DNA from: Arthrobacter sp. Soc17.1.1.1
GTDB lineage: Bacteria > Actinomycetota > Actinomycetes > Actinomycetales > Micrococcaceae
Direction: 5' to 3'
Length of the DNA: 64,000 nt
Assembly (NCBI RefSeq): GCF_036867195.1
Contig: NZ_JBAJII010000001.1
Coordinates: 1,302,001-1,366,000 of the forward strand
Below are positions 38,902 to 47,511 of the stretch, in pieces. A model generated the notes under the pieces. That model was not told where the DNA came from. It did no database searches and was given only the letters and a program-made list of their open reading frames with translations. A program made the translations under genes and the position numbers. The stretch's first letter is position 1. The number at the start of each line of letters is the position of its first letter.

Positions 38902-39100
38902 ACTGGTAAGCTTGGCATAGACCAACCGGTCGCCGTTACTTGCTGTGCTCCCTCCGGGGGCGGCGGGTGGTGGCCGGGACGCAAGCGGAGTCCTCTCCCA
39001 CCCGCGTTTGCCTGGTGCGACCGATCGTCGCATTGCAGGTAGCCGGGTCACCTGGTCGGTTCTGCCGTCGCGCAGGAGGCTTCTGCCTCCCCGACCGTGC

Positions 39101-39175
39101 ATGACCGGTTACCGAGGCCTTCGATTGCGCGTGCAATGGAAGGCCTTCTTTCGTCTGCAGGCGGTTTCAGCTTGA
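39101..39175 (+). CDS. Possible leader peptide upstream of infC
   Basis: 24 residues from an ATG: MTGYRGLRLR, then VQWKAFFRLQ and VSA, stopping 19 nt before the infC ATC codon. It is Arg- and aromatic-rich and its frame runs through both arms of the attenuator-like stem, so ribosome position could affect folding. AGGAGG is about 21 nt upstream, too far for good initiation, so translation is doubtful. Confidence 0.3.
   Translation: MTGYRGLRLRVQWKAFFRLQAVSA
39115..39151 (+). terminator. Attenuator-like hairpin before infC
   Basis: AGGCCTTC (39115-39122) pairs with GAAGGCCT (39139-39146), enclosing an inner 5-bp stem ATTGC/GCAAT with a GCGT loop after one G-G mismatch. TCTTT follows. It is in front of the operon, so premature termination or antitermination is the likely role. 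Confidence 0.6.
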
Positions 39176-39194
39176 GCATCCACAGGAGTGACAC

Positions 39195-40349
39195 ATCAGC
39201 GAGCCAAGAATCAACGATCGTATCCGCGTTCCCGAGGTGCGGTTGGTCGGACCTGCCGGCGAACAGGTAGGAATCGTCCGTATCGAGGACGCACTCCGAC
39301 TTGCCGCCGAGTCCGACCTGGATCTTGTCGAGGTAGCACCGCAGGCCAAGCCGCCGGTCGCCAAGCTCATGGATTTTGGCAAATACAAGTACGAGGCGGC
39401 CGTCAAGGCCCGCGAGGCGCGGAAGAACCAGACCAACACGGTCCTGAAGGAGATCCGGTTCCGCCTCAAGATCGACACGCACGACTACGAGACCAAGCGC
39501 GGCCACGCCATCCGCTTCCTCGGCGCCGGCGACAAGGTCAAGGCCATGATCCAGTTCCGCGGACGTGAGCAGCAGCGCCCCGAGATGGGTATCCGCCTGC
39601 TGCAGAAGTTCGCCGAGGACGTCGCCGAGGTCGGCGTGGTCGAGTCGTCGCCGCGCATCGACGGACGCAACATGGTCATGGTCATCGGTCCCACCAAGAA
39701 CAAGGCCGAGGCGAAGGCGGAAGCGCGCCGCGCCACGCAGCGCGCCGAGGCGAAGGCGGCGAACGAGGCCGCCAGGAACGGTGAGGCCCCGCCGCGCGTC
39801 GATACCTCCGGTGCCGACAACGCGCCGCTGACGCAGTCCCTCGCGGACCTGCTGCCCGAGGGCTACGAGATCAGGAGTACGCCCGAGCCCGTCGAGGCAC
39901 CGCGGACGGACGCTCCCGAGGCACCCGCCCAGGGCGCACCCGCGGCGGAGGCGACGGGCACGACGCCGGCACAGCCCGTGCAGGCACCGAAGGCGGAGCA
40001 GGCTCCGGCAGCACCGGCCCGCACCTCGTCGGCCCCGCGGTCGACGGCGCCGCGTCCGGCCACGGAGCGCCCTGCCACGTCCCGGCCCGCATCGGCCCCG
40101 CGCCCCGCGGCGTCCCGCCCCGCCGCGGCTGCCCCGGCACCGAGGTCGGCTCCGGCCGCCCCGGCACCGAGGCCGGCAGCAGCGGCCCCCAAGCCCGCCG
40201 CGTCGGCACCGAAGCCGTCCGCGGCAGCCAAGCCCTCGGCCATGCCGAAGCCCGGAGCGCCGAAGCCGTCGGCGACCCCTAAGCCCACCGGCAGGACGGC
40301 TCCCTCCAAGAGCCCGACCAGCCGGCCCAAGCCCGGGAGCACGGACTAG
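39195..40349 (+). CDS. infC: Translation initiation factor IF-3 with long C-terminal tail
   Basis: IF-3 binds the 30S subunit and proofreads start codons. The conserved body ([64 protein letters not shown]) covers about 175 residues. A tail of about 200 Ala/Pro/Lys/Ser-rich residues follows, giving 384 aa. The IF-3 homology begins at ATC 39195, with AGGAG exactly 6 nt upstream and no ATG/GTG/TTG nearby, so ATC is the probable start. A GTG at 39237 would remove conserved residues. Confidence 0.9.
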   Translation: MSEPRINDRIRVPEVRLVGPAGEQVGIVRIEDALRLAAESDLDLVEVAPQAKPPVAKLMDFGKYKYEAAVKAREARKNQTNTVLKEIRFRLKIDTHDYETKRGHAIRFLGAGDKVKAMIQFRGREQQRPEMGIRLLQKFAEDVAEVGVVESSPRIDGRNMVMVIGPTKNKAEAKAEARRATQRAEAKAANEAARNGEAPPRVDTSGADNAPLTQSLADLLPEGYEIRSTPEPVEAPRTDAPEAPAQGAPAAEATGTTPAQPVQAPKAEQAPAAPARTSSAPRSTAPRPATERPATSRPASAPRPAASRPAAAAPAPRSAPAAPAPRPAAAAPKPAASAPKPSAAAKPSAMPKPGAPKPSATPKPTGRTAPSKSPTSRPKPGSTD

Positions 40350-40454
40350 GCCTCCAGGCCGGTCCTGACGGGCTCGTTCCACAACCAGCAGGCATCGTCA
40401 CGGTGCCGAACTCCGGGCGCACACGCCCCGGCTACCAGAAGGAGATCGGTCCCC

Positions 40455-40649
40455 ATGCCGAAGATGAAGACCCACAGCGGCGCCAAGAAGCGCTTCAAGC
40501 TGACCGGAAGCGGAAAGCTCAAGCGCCAGCAGGCCAACCGCCGCCACTACCTTGAGCACAAGTCCTCGACCGTGACGCGCCGCCTCGCGAGCGACCAGAT
40601 CGTCTCGAAGGCCGACACCAAGACCATCAAGAAGATGCTGGGCATCTAA
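40455..40649 (+). CDS. rpmI: Ribosomal protein bL35
   Basis: 64 aa, full length and very basic. Begins [21 protein letters not shown], the family signature. AGAAGGAG is about 10 nt before the ATG. Middle gene of infC-rpmI-rplT. Confidence 0.97.
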   Translation: MPKMKTHSGAKKRFKLTGSGKLKRQQANRRHYLEHKSSTVTRRLASDQIVSKADTKTIKKMLGI

Positions 40650-40736
40650 CCACCTATCCACCCCGGGGAAAGCGCACGCACGGACCGTGCGGCGCTGCGG
40701 CTGCGGCCGTCACCGAAGAACAAAAGGAGTACGCAC

Positions 40737-41126
40737 GTGGCACGTGTGAAGCGGGCAGTCAATGCCCACAAGAAGCGTCGGGTCATCCTCGAGCGCGCCA
40801 AGGGCTACCGCGGACAGCGTTCGCGCCTGTACCGCAAGGCCAAGGAGCAGCTGCTCCACTCGTTCGTCTACAGCTACGGCGACCGCCGCAAGCGCAAGGG
40901 TGACTTCCGTCGCCTCTGGATCCAGCGCATCAACGCTGCCTCCCGCGCCAACGGCCTGACCTACAACCGCCTGATCCAGGGCCTCAAGGCCGCCGAGATC
41001 CAGGTGGACCGCCGGATGCTCGCCGACCTCGCCGTCACGGACGGAGCCGCCTTCGCCGCGCTCGTCCAGATCGCGAAGAACGCCCTGCCGGCCGACACGT
41101 CGGCCCCGCTCAAGGCCTCGGCCTAG
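40737..41126 (+). CDS. rplT: Ribosomal protein bL20
   Basis: 129 aa. [15 protein letters not shown] start and the [17 protein letters not shown] helix ([19 protein letters not shown]) are diagnostic. GTG start with AAAAGGAG upstream. In other phyla L20 represses its own operon through the leader. Confidence 0.97.
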   Translation: MARVKRAVNAHKKRRVILERAKGYRGQRSRLYRKAKEQLLHSFVYSYGDRRKRKGDFRRLWIQRINAASRANGLTYNRLIQGLKAAEIQVDRRMLADLAVTDGAAFAALVQIAKNALPADTSAPLKASA

Positions 41127-41140
41127 GCACATCGGCTGGA

Positions 41141-41158
41141 GCGGGCCCTGCGGCCCGC
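41141..41158 (+). terminator. Hairpin after rplT
   Basis: Perfect 7-bp stem GCGGGCC/GGCCCGC with CTGC loop, 15 nt after the rplT stop. No U-tract; may be a partial terminator before the methyltransferase gene. Confidence 0.4.
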
Positions 41159-41171
41159 CCACCGGACAACG

Positions 41172-42113
41172 ATGACTGACGACGGACGCCCCCAGGCGCC
41201 ACTGATGACCAACACCCAGGCTGATCGGGTGAAGGACGTGGCACGCCTGGCCGGGCGTCCGTCGCGTCTCCGGCGCCGCGAGTTCCTCGCCGAAGGGCCT
41301 CAGGCCGTGCGGGAGGCGCTGCGCCTCCACCTCGAGCGGCGTGGGGCGGGCAGGGACGACGTCGTCGTCGCTGCCTATGCCACGCCGGAGGCACTTGAGC
41401 GGCACGCCGACATCGCGGCGCTGCTCGCGCGTGACGGCGCGCCCGTGCTCCGGCAGGCCACACCGGAGGTCCTCGCGGCGATGTCCTCCACCGTGACGCC
41501 GCAGGGCTTCGTGGCGGTCTGCCGGTTCGTCGACGTCCCGCTCGAGGACGTCCTCGCCGCCGGACCGCGGCTCGTGGCCGTGCTGGTCGAGGTGCGTGAC
41601 CCGGGCAACGCGGGCACCATCATCCGCGCGGCCGATTCCGCCGGCGCTGGCGCCGTCATCCTGACCGGCGCGAGCGTGGATCCCTACAACCCGAAGACGG
41701 TGCGCTCCACCGTCGGTTCGCTGTTCCACCTGCCGCTCGTCCTCGGCGTGGAGCTCGACGGGCTGACCGACCGCCTGAAGGGCGGCGGGATGACCGTCCT
41801 CGCCGCCGACGGGTACGGCGCCGTGAATCTCGACGACCTGCAGGACGCAAGTGCTGCCCGCGCCGTGGGCGGACCGCTCCCGGAGCGCGCCGGGTCCGAA
41901 GCCGGCGCGGTCGGTCCGGCCGGCACCGTCCGCCTGGAGGGTCCGACCGCGTGGCTCTTCGGCAACGAGGCGCAGGGTCTGCCGCCCGCGGTGACCGCGG
42001 ACGCCGATGCGAGGGTCGCCGTGCCTGTCTACGGGAACGCGGAATCGCTCAACGTCGGCACCGCCGCCACGGTCTGCCTCTACGCCTCGGCGCGCGCGCA
42101 GCGCACCGGCTAG
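41172..42113 (+). CDS. TrmH/SpoU-family RNA 2'-O-methyltransferase
   Basis: 313 aa. N-terminal substrate-binding domain (RLRRREFLAEGPQAVREAL), then a SPOUT knot with motif 1 EVRDPGNAGTIIRAADSAGA, motif 2 LFGNEAQGL and motif 3 VPVYGNAESLNVGTAATVCLY. It methylates a ribose in rRNA or tRNA; the family RlmB/TsnR cannot name the target. A variable ~30-residue insert precedes motif 2. The start is uncertain: ATG 41172 or 41205, neither with a good ribosome binding site. It usually follows rplT and precedes pheS; here about 6 kb of other genes separate it from pheS. Confidence 0.88.
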   Translation: MTDDGRPQAPLMTNTQADRVKDVARLAGRPSRLRRREFLAEGPQAVREALRLHLERRGAGRDDVVVAAYATPEALERHADIAALLARDGAPVLRQATPEVLAAMSSTVTPQGFVAVCRFVDVPLEDVLAAGPRLVAVLVEVRDPGNAGTIIRAADSAGAGAVILTGASVDPYNPKTVRSTVGSLFHLPLVLGVELDGLTDRLKGGGMTVLAADGYGAVNLDDLQDASAARAVGGPLPERAGSEAGAVGPAGTVRLEGPTAWLFGNEAQGLPPAVTADADARVAVPVYGNAESLNVGTAATVCLYASARAQRTG

Positions 42114-42146
42114 CGCCCGGCCGACCGCCGGGACCGGTGTGCCGCC

Positions 42147-43382
42147 TCAGGCCACGGGGACGGACCGGCGCTGCGTCCCCGCACCCCGCCGCCGGTCCAT
42201 CCTGCCGCTGGCGAGGGCCACCCCGAGGCCCAGCACAGCGAGGCCCGCACCCACGAGGGCCGGCGCCGTGAAGCCCCAGCCGGCCGTGATGACGGCGCCC
42301 CCGAGCGCCGCCCCGAGCGCATTCGCCAGGTTCAGCGAGGAATGGTTCATCGACGAGGCGAGGGAGGGCGCTCCGGGGGAGACGTCCAGCAGGCGCGCCT
42401 GCAGGGGTGGGATCAGGGTGGAGCCGGTCGCCCCGACGAGGAAGACGAAGAGGCATGCCGACCAGGGCGTGCCGGCCGCGAGCGGGAAGACCAGCAGGAC
42501 CACGGCGATGGCGGTCATCGACCCGTAGATGCTCCCCATGATCGACCGGTCCGCCAGCCGTCCGCCGAGGATGTTTCCGACCACCATGCCGACCCCGTAC
42601 AGCGCGACGACGAACGGCAGGAGGGAGGCGCCCAGCCCGGCCACCTCGGTCATCACCGGGGCGATGTAGGAGTAGACGGCGAAGAACCCGCCGAAACCCA
42701 CGATCCCGATGAGCAGTGTCATCCACAGCTGCGGGCGGCGCAGCGCTCCGAGTTCACCCCGGATGCTCGCCCCGGGCCGCACCGGGAGAGCGGGGACGAA
42801 CACCCTGATGAGCACCAGCGTGGCCGCACCGATCAGCCCCACCAGCAGGAACATGGACCGCCAGCCGAACTGCTGGCCCATCCAGGTCGCGAAGGGCACC
42901 CCGACGACGTTCGCGATGCTGAGCCCGAGCATCACCATCGAGATGGCGCGCCCGCGCCTGGCGGGATCGGCAAGGGACGCGGCGATGACAGCGGCCACAC
43001 CGAAGTAGGCGCCGTGCGGCAGCCCGGACAGGAACCGGGAGGCCAGCATCCACCCGAAGCCCGAGGCGAAGAACGAGGAGAGGTTGGCCAGGGTGATGAC
43101 CAGCGCGAGGGCGAGGGCGACCGAGCGCTGCGGTCTCTTGGCGCCGAGCGTGGCGAGGACCGGCGCGCCGACGACGACGCCGAGCGCGTAGGCCGAGATG
43201 ACCTGACCGCCACGCTCGTAGTCGACGCCGAGATCGGCGCGCATCTGCTCGAGCAGACCCATGATGGTGAACTCGGTGGTCCCGAGGGCGAACCCTCCCA
43301 CGGCCAGCGCCCCGATGGCCAGGGCCAGTGGGCGGCCCGCGAGCCGCTGGGAGGGCGTCGGGGATGGAACGGGGGCAGTCAT
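42147..43382 (-). CDS. MFS exporter, DHA1/AraJ-like
   Basis: 411 aa with twelve membrane helices. GTTEFTIMGLLEQMRADLGVD in helix 1, ATLGAKRPQRSV in the first cytoplasmic loop, and GRAISMVMLGLSIANVVGVPFATWMG in helix 5 are typical of arabinose-efflux/drug exporters. AAGGA lies 5 nt before ATG 43382. No regulator gene is adjacent. It probably exports sugars or toxic compounds. Confidence 0.86.
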   Translation of the reverse strand: MTAPVPSPTPSQRLAGRPLALAIGALAVGGFALGTTEFTIMGLLEQMRADLGVDYERGGQVISAYALGVVVGAPVLATLGAKRPQRSVALALALVITLANLSSFFASGFGWMLASRFLSGLPHGAYFGVAAVIAASLADPARRGRAISMVMLGLSIANVVGVPFATWMGQQFGWRSMFLLVGLIGAATLVLIRVFVPALPVRPGASIRGELGALRRPQLWMTLLIGIVGFGGFFAVYSYIAPVMTEVAGLGASLLPFVVALYGVGMVVGNILGGRLADRSIMGSIYGSMTAIAVVLLVFPLAAGTPWSACLFVFLVGATGSTLIPPLQARLLDVSPGAPSLASSMNHSSLNLANALGAALGGAVITAGWGFTAPALVGAGLAVLGLGVALASGRMDRRRGAGTQRRSVPVA

Positions 43383-43642
43383 GGGTGTCCTTGCGGCGTG
43401 TTCGTTCGTGAAGGGGGAGGGTCGCCGCCCTCCCAGATGCAGGGGGGACACGCGGCGACGCGGACGCCGTCGTCTCCGTCAAGCCTAGGCGATGACCACA
43501 TCGGCCCGGAAAGTCAACAGGATGCGGCGCCGCGACGACATCGCCGACGGGATTGCTGCGGCGTCGTCGGCGGTCCTACGGTGGATGGACGACAACGTGG
43601 TTCAGCAGCGGCCCGACGATCGTTCCGCTGAGGAGACCCGCC
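43383..43642 (+). other. Intergenic region between MFS exporter and YbdK gene
   Basis: A possible in-frame 5' extension of the ligase begins at an ATG at 43492, but it is compositionally weak and not family-like. TACGGT at 43576-43581 could be a -10 box. I see no repeat or RNA gene here. Confidence 0.4.
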
Positions 43643-43714
43643 ATGCCCACCCTTCCCCGCCCACTGCAGCAGGCGCCGACGTGCTCCGCCCCGACCGGCG
43701 GGGTGCGCCCGTGA
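43643..43714 (+). CDS. Possible 23-residue upstream ORF coupled to the YbdK-type gene
   Basis: ATG at 43643 has a strong GAGGAG 7 nt upstream. The frame encodes MPTLPRPLQQAPTCSAPTGG plus three residues and stops at TGA 43712-43714, which overlaps the ligase GTG as GTGA. This geometry suggests translational coupling or a short regulatory ORF. The peptide is Pro/Thr-rich and unfamiliar. A sequencing frameshift is an alternative explanation. Confidence 0.45.
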   Translation: MPTLPRPLQQAPTCSAPTGGVRP

Positions 43715-44880
43715 GGACCTTCGGTGTGGAGGAGGAGTTCCTCCTCGTCCACGCCGAGGACGGCCGTCCGGCACCCCTGGGCCAGGAGGCCTTCCGCCTG
43801 TGCCACGACGAGCGGCTGACCTGCGAGATCAAGCAGGAGCAGATCGAGACGGGTACCCACCCCTACGACGACGTGAACTACCTCGCCATGGACATCGCGC
43901 GGTGCCGTGCCCTCGCCGACGAGACGGCGCGGCGGGTGGGCGCCCGGGCCGTGGCCCTCGCCACCTCGCCCCAGCCCGCGCGCCCGATCGCCTCGCCGGG
44001 TACGCGCTACGAGCAGATACAGGACAGGTTCGCACTGACCGCGAGCGAGCAGCTGACCTGCGGCTGCCATGTCCACGTCAGCGTCGCGGACGACGAGGAG
44101 GGCGTCGCCGTCCTCGACCGCATCCGCGCCTGGCTGCCGGTACTCCTCGCGCTCTCGGGCAACTCGCCCTTCTGGAACGGGACGGACACCGGGTACGCCA
44201 GCTACCGGTCCCAGGCGTGGAGCCGCTGGCCCATGACCGGGCCGTGCGACATCTTCGGCACGCCCGAGCGGTACCACGCGACCGTCGCCGGACTGCTCGA
44301 CACGGCGGTGCCGGTGGACCTCGCCCAGATCTACTTCGACGCCCGCCTGAGCCACCACCACCCCACCGTCGAGGTGCGCGTCACTGATGTGTGCCTGTAC
44401 TCGGACGACGCCGTCCTGATCGCCCTGCTGACGCGGGGACTGGTCGAGACGGCCGCACGTGAGTGGCGCGCCGGCGTCGCCCCGCTCGCCGTGCCCACGG
44501 CCATGCTGAGGATGGCGTCCTGGCGCGCAGGCAGGTTCGGCCTGGACGGGAAGCTGCTGCACCCGCTCACCGGGAAGCCGCAGGACGCCGGCGCCGTGGC
44601 GCTGGCGCTGCTGCGCCACGTCGGGCCGGCCCTCCGCGACCAGGGCGACGCGGAGATCGCCGAATCGCTGCTGCGCCAGCTCCTGGCGCGCGGTACCGGG
44701 GCCCGGCGCCAACGAGCGGCACTGCTGCGCCGAGGCAGCCTCGAGGACGTCGTCTCGGAGGCCCTCCGGATCACCCATCTCGCGCGGGGCGGGATCGCGG
44801 ACCATCACGAGGCGGCACCCCGGCCCGCGCACAGGATCCTCGCCAGGGCCACGGGTCGAGGACGCACGACAATTTCATGA
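43711..44880 (+). CDS. Carboxylate-amine ligase, YbdK type (GCS2)
   Basis: 389 aa from GTG 43711 (MRTFGVEEEFLLV, the usual family start). CEIKQEQIETGTHP and TCGCHVHVSVAD hold the ATP/metal-binding residues. YbdK proteins have weak gamma-glutamylcysteine ligase activity; the real substrate in actinobacteria, which use mycothiol, is unclear. An ATG at 43492 in the same frame would add 73 non-conserved residues. A small ORF overlaps the GTG. A terminator follows. Confidence 0.88.
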   Translation: MRTFGVEEEFLLVHAEDGRPAPLGQEAFRLCHDERLTCEIKQEQIETGTHPYDDVNYLAMDIARCRALADETARRVGARAVALATSPQPARPIASPGTRYEQIQDRFALTASEQLTCGCHVHVSVADDEEGVAVLDRIRAWLPVLLALSGNSPFWNGTDTGYASYRSQAWSRWPMTGPCDIFGTPERYHATVAGLLDTAVPVDLAQIYFDARLSHHHPTVEVRVTDVCLYSDDAVLIALLTRGLVETAAREWRAGVAPLAVPTAMLRMASWRAGRFGLDGKLLHPLTGKPQDAGAVALALLRHVGPALRDQGDAEIAESLLRQLLARGTGARRQRAALLRRGSLEDVVSEALRITHLARGGIADHHEAAPRPAHRILARATGRGRTTIS

Positions 44881-44884
44881 CGGG

Positions 44885-44917
44885 CCCGGCAGGGCCGCCA
44901 CGGGCTGCCCTGCCGGG
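44885..44917 (+). terminator. Terminator after the YbdK-type gene
   Basis: Perfect 11-bp stem CCCGGCAGGGC/GCCCTGCCGGG with an 11-nt loop, directly after the stop codon. No U-tract. Confidence 0.55.
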
Positions 44918-44959
44918 ACCACCCGCCGCAAGCCAACCACCGAACGATCGGAGTGCATC

Positions 44960-45208
44960 ATGGGCTGGACGCCGAACTCCTTCCAACTGCCGCAGAGCGA
45001 GCACCTGCGGGAGGACATCAACCTCCCCCAGGAACCCGAGAGCGAGAGCGCCGCGGAGTTCTCCGAGGAGACGTACACCTCCACCGAACTCAACGCGGGT
45101 CAGCAGGTCCCCGGCCTGAGCCCGCACGGCGAGTACCGCCGCGGCGACAACCCCGAACACCGGACGGCACCCACCGGGGACGGGCTCGCCTCCCCCGAGG
45201 AGAGCTGA
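44960..45208 (+). CDS. Small acidic hypothetical protein
   Basis: 82 aa starting MGWTPNSFQLPQSEHLREDI. It is rich in Glu, Ser and Pro with no predicted helix in the membrane and is probably disordered. GGAG is 8 nt before the ATG and codon use looks coding. I do not recognise a family. The gene end runs into short direct repeats (45197-45238). Confidence 0.6.
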   Translation: MGWTPNSFQLPQSEHLREDINLPQEPESESAAEFSEETYTSTELNAGQQVPGLSPHGEYRRGDNPEHRTAPTGDGLASPEES

Positions 45209-45238
45209 GGAGAGCTGAGGACCGGACCGGACCGGACC
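45197..45238 (+). repeat. Short tandem repeats GAGGAGAGCT and ACCGG
   Basis: Two perfect copies of GAGGAGAGCT (45197-45216) with a partial third (GAGG), then three ACCGG units and ACC (45221-45238). Slippage during replication would create this; no function is evident. Confidence 0.75.
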
Positions 45239-45278
45239 ACCTGGCGTACCGCGTGCCGCGGTGGCCCGGTGGCCTGGA

Positions 45279-45284
45279 TAGACT
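45279..45284 (+). promoter_or_regulatory. Candidate -10 box of the Nudix gene (leaderless)
   Basis: TAGACT, 6 nt, then GTG at 45291. Confidence 0.45.
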
Positions 45285-45290
45285 CGGCCG

Positions 45291-45773
45291 GTGACGCACC
45301 CTGCAGAGACGGAACTCCGCCAGATCGTCGGAGCCGCCGTCGTCGACTCCCTCCAGCACCCCACCCGGCTCCTCGTCGCCCGCAGGACGGCGCCCCCGCA
45401 GTTCGCCGGGATGTGGGAGTTCCCCGGAGGCAAGGTGGAGCCCGGCGAGACCTGCGAGGCGGCGCTGCTGCGTGAACTCCGCGAGGAACTGGGCATCGAG
45501 GCGCGGCTCGGCCCCGAGATCGGCGGCCCGGGTCCGCAGGGCTGGCCGCTCCACGCCACGGCGGCGATGCGCGTGTGGCTCGCCGAGACGGAGGCCGGTG
45601 AAGCGGCGCCCCTGCAGGACCACGACGAACTGCGCTGGGTGGCACTCCACCCCGCCCGCGACCTCGACGCCCTGCCGTGGATCCCGGCCGACCGGCCCAT
45701 CCTCGCTGCGCTGCGGGCCGTGACGGACCGCCTGTCGGGTGCGGCTAGAACAGCGCCGCCTGGACCGGCGTAA
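45291..45773 (+). CDS. Nudix hydrolase, MutT/8-oxo-dGTPase-like
   Basis: 160 aa. The Nudix box is complete: GGKVEPGETCEAALLRELRE followed by ELGIE. The layout (VVAAVV-like strand, MWEFPGGK, late WIPADRPIL) resembles MutT enzymes that destroy oxidised dGTP. Substrate is inferred. The C-terminus overlaps the convergent radical SAM gene by 29 nt. Confidence 0.88.
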   Translation: MTHPAETELRQIVGAAVVDSLQHPTRLLVARRTAPPQFAGMWEFPGGKVEPGETCEAALLRELREELGIEARLGPEIGGPGPQGWPLHATAAMRVWLAETEAGEAAPLQDHDELRWVALHPARDLDALPWIPADRPILAALRAVTDRLSGAARTAPPGPA

Positions 45774-46791
45774 CCGCGGGCCGGGCGTCGACCGGTTCCT
45801 GCTGTCCTGCGGGCGAGAGGTTGCGGAAGAACCCGGCGCCGGCCGTCAGCCCGTGCTTCCCGCGGAACAGACGGATCCTGCCGGACAGCCAGTCCCGGTA
45901 CTCCTTGGAGGCATAGCTCCCGCCGCGGTAGAGCTCCTCGTAGCGTGGAACCAGACGCGGGTGGTGGGTTGCCAGCCACTGCATGAACCACTCCCGTGAG
46001 CCCGGCCGCAGATGCAGGGGACCCGCGGTCACCCCCGTGGCCCCCGCCGCTGCCAGCGCCCCGAAGAGGCGGTCCAGCGACTCGTCGCCGTCCGAGAGCC
46101 AGGGCAGGACCGGCATGGCCAGGACGCCGCACGGCAGGCCCGCCTCCCGCAGGCGGGAGATCAGGGCCAGGCGTGCCTTCGGGGCCGGGGTGCCGGGTTC
46201 GATCGCCTCGGCGAGGACCGGGTCCACGAGCGCGAGGGAGATGCCCATGCCGACCGGGACCGACCGCGCCGCAGCCTTCAGCAGCGGCAGGTCGCGTGCC
46301 AGGAGCGTGCCCTTGGTGAGGATCGAGAAGGGCGTCCCCGAGTCCGCGAGCGCCCCGATGATCCCCGGCATGAGCCGGTAGCGGCCCTCCGCGCGCTGGT
46401 ACGGGTCGGTGTTCGTTCCCAGGGCCACGTGCTCGCGCTCCCAGGAGGGGCGCGCGAGCTCGCGGGTGAGCACCTCGACGGCGTTGATCTTGACCACCAG
46501 CTGCGCATCGAAGTCGAGGCCCGTATCCAGGTCCAGATAGCTGTGCGTCTTGCGGGCGAAGCAGTAGACACAGGCGTGGGAGCAGCCCCGGAACGGGTTG
46601 ATGGTCCAGGAGAACGGCATCGACGACGTCGGGGGGACCCTGTTGAGGATCGACCGGGCGGCCACCTCGTGGAAGGTGATGCCCGCGAACTCGGGTGTCT
46701 GCACGCTGCGGACCAGTCCGGCCAACGGCAGCAGGGCCGGTGCCGACGGCGCGACGCCGTCCACTGTCACTGTCTGCCCTTCCCACCGCAT
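45745..46791 (-). CDS. Radical SAM protein, Rv2578c family
   Basis: 348 aa. Radical SAM cluster C70, C74, C77 (FRGCSHACVYC), then ARKTHSYLDLDTGLDFDAQLVVK, which is typical of the Rv2578c/SplB-like group. It resembles spore photoproduct lyase-like folds but lacks evidence for that reaction. Function unknown. It is divergent from pcp and convergent with the Nudix gene. The intergenic region contains the palindrome ACACGTGT near 46804. Confidence 0.85.
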   Translation of the reverse strand: MRWEGQTVTVDGVAPSAPALLPLAGLVRSVQTPEFAGITFHEVAARSILNRVPPTSSMPFSWTINPFRGCSHACVYCFARKTHSYLDLDTGLDFDAQLVVKINAVEVLTRELARPSWEREHVALGTNTDPYQRAEGRYRLMPGIIGALADSGTPFSILTKGTLLARDLPLLKAAARSVPVGMGISLALVDPVLAEAIEPGTPAPKARLALISRLREAGLPCGVLAMPVLPWLSDGDESLDRLFGALAAAGATGVTAGPLHLRPGSREWFMQWLATHHPRLVPRYEELYRGGSYASKEYRDWLSGRIRLFRGKHGLTAGAGFFRNLSPAGQQEPVDARPAVTPVQAALF

Positions 46792-46842
46792 GCCCCCAGT
46801 AGAACACGTGTACTAATTCTGCGCCACCGCCCGAGCCTGACC

Positions 46843-46848
46843 TAGGCT
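46843..46848 (+). promoter_or_regulatory. Candidate -10 box of pcp (leaderless)
   Basis: TAGGCT, then GGGGGC, then ATG at 46855. Confidence 0.45.
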
Positions 46849-46854
46849 GGGGGC

Positions 46855-47493
46855 ATGATCCTCCTGACCGGCTTCGAACCCTTCGGGGGAGAACCGTCCA
46901 ACCCGTCCTGGCTCGCCGCCGAGCGGGCGGCGCTGCTCCTGCGGGAGCAGGGGAGGGACGCCGTGGCCGTCGAGCTCCCCTGCGTCTTCGGGCAGAGCCT
47001 CGACGCGCTGGAGGCCGCACTGGTCCGTTTCCGCCCCGACATCGTGGTGTGCGCGGGGCAGGCGGGCGGGCGGAGCCGCGTCTCGGTGGAACGCGTCGGC
47101 ATCAACGTCGACGACGCCCGGATCGGCGACAACGCCGGACGGCAGCCCATCGACGAACCGGTGGTGCCCGGTGGTCCCGCGGCGTACTTCTCCTCGCTGC
47201 CCATCAAGGCGTGCCGCGAGGCGGTGGCGGCCCTCGGCATCCCGGTGGAGGTCTCGCAGACGGCCGGGACGTACGTCTGCAATCACGTCTTCTACGGGCT
47301 CATGCACCTGCTCGCCCGGCGGGAGAACTCCCGCGGGGGCTTCGTCCACGTCCCGTTCTCCACCGAGCAGGGCGAGGCGCACGGGCAGCCGGGACTCGCG
47401 ATCGACCTCATGGCCGAGGCCCTCGCGACCATCGCGACGACGGCGGCGGACACGGGGGCCGACCTGCGGGCCACCGCGGGCGCCGAGCACTGA
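46855..47493 (+). CDS. pcp: Pyrrolidone-carboxylate peptidase
   Basis: 212 aa, C15 cysteine peptidase removing N-terminal pyroglutamate. MILLTGFEPFGGEPSNPSW is the family start. The catalytic triad is E79 (SVERV), C142 (YVCNHVFY) and H165 (FVHVPF). Cytoplasmic, no signal peptide. Confidence 0.94.
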   Translation: MILLTGFEPFGGEPSNPSWLAAERAALLLREQGRDAVAVELPCVFGQSLDALEAALVRFRPDIVVCAGQAGGRSRVSVERVGINVDDARIGDNAGRQPIDEPVVPGGPAAYFSSLPIKACREAVAALGIPVEVSQTAGTYVCNHVFYGLMHLLARRENSRGGFVHVPFSTEQGEAHGQPGLAIDLMAEALATIATTAADTGADLRATAGAEH

Positions 47494-47511
47494 GCGGGGG
47501 CAGCCCTGCCC

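Larger units (their letters stand above)
38902..39194 (+). promoter_or_regulatory. Leader of the infC-rpmI-rplT operon
   Basis: 293 nt without an established gene. It contains a hairpin GGAGGC/GCCTCC (39075-39090), a 24-codon open frame (39101-39175) and an attenuator-like stem (39115-39146) followed by TCTTTCG. The ribosomal-protein operon infC-rpmI-rplT is feedback-regulated in other bacteria, through an L20 leader or an unusual infC start. I could not place the promoter with confidence. Confidence 0.55.
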
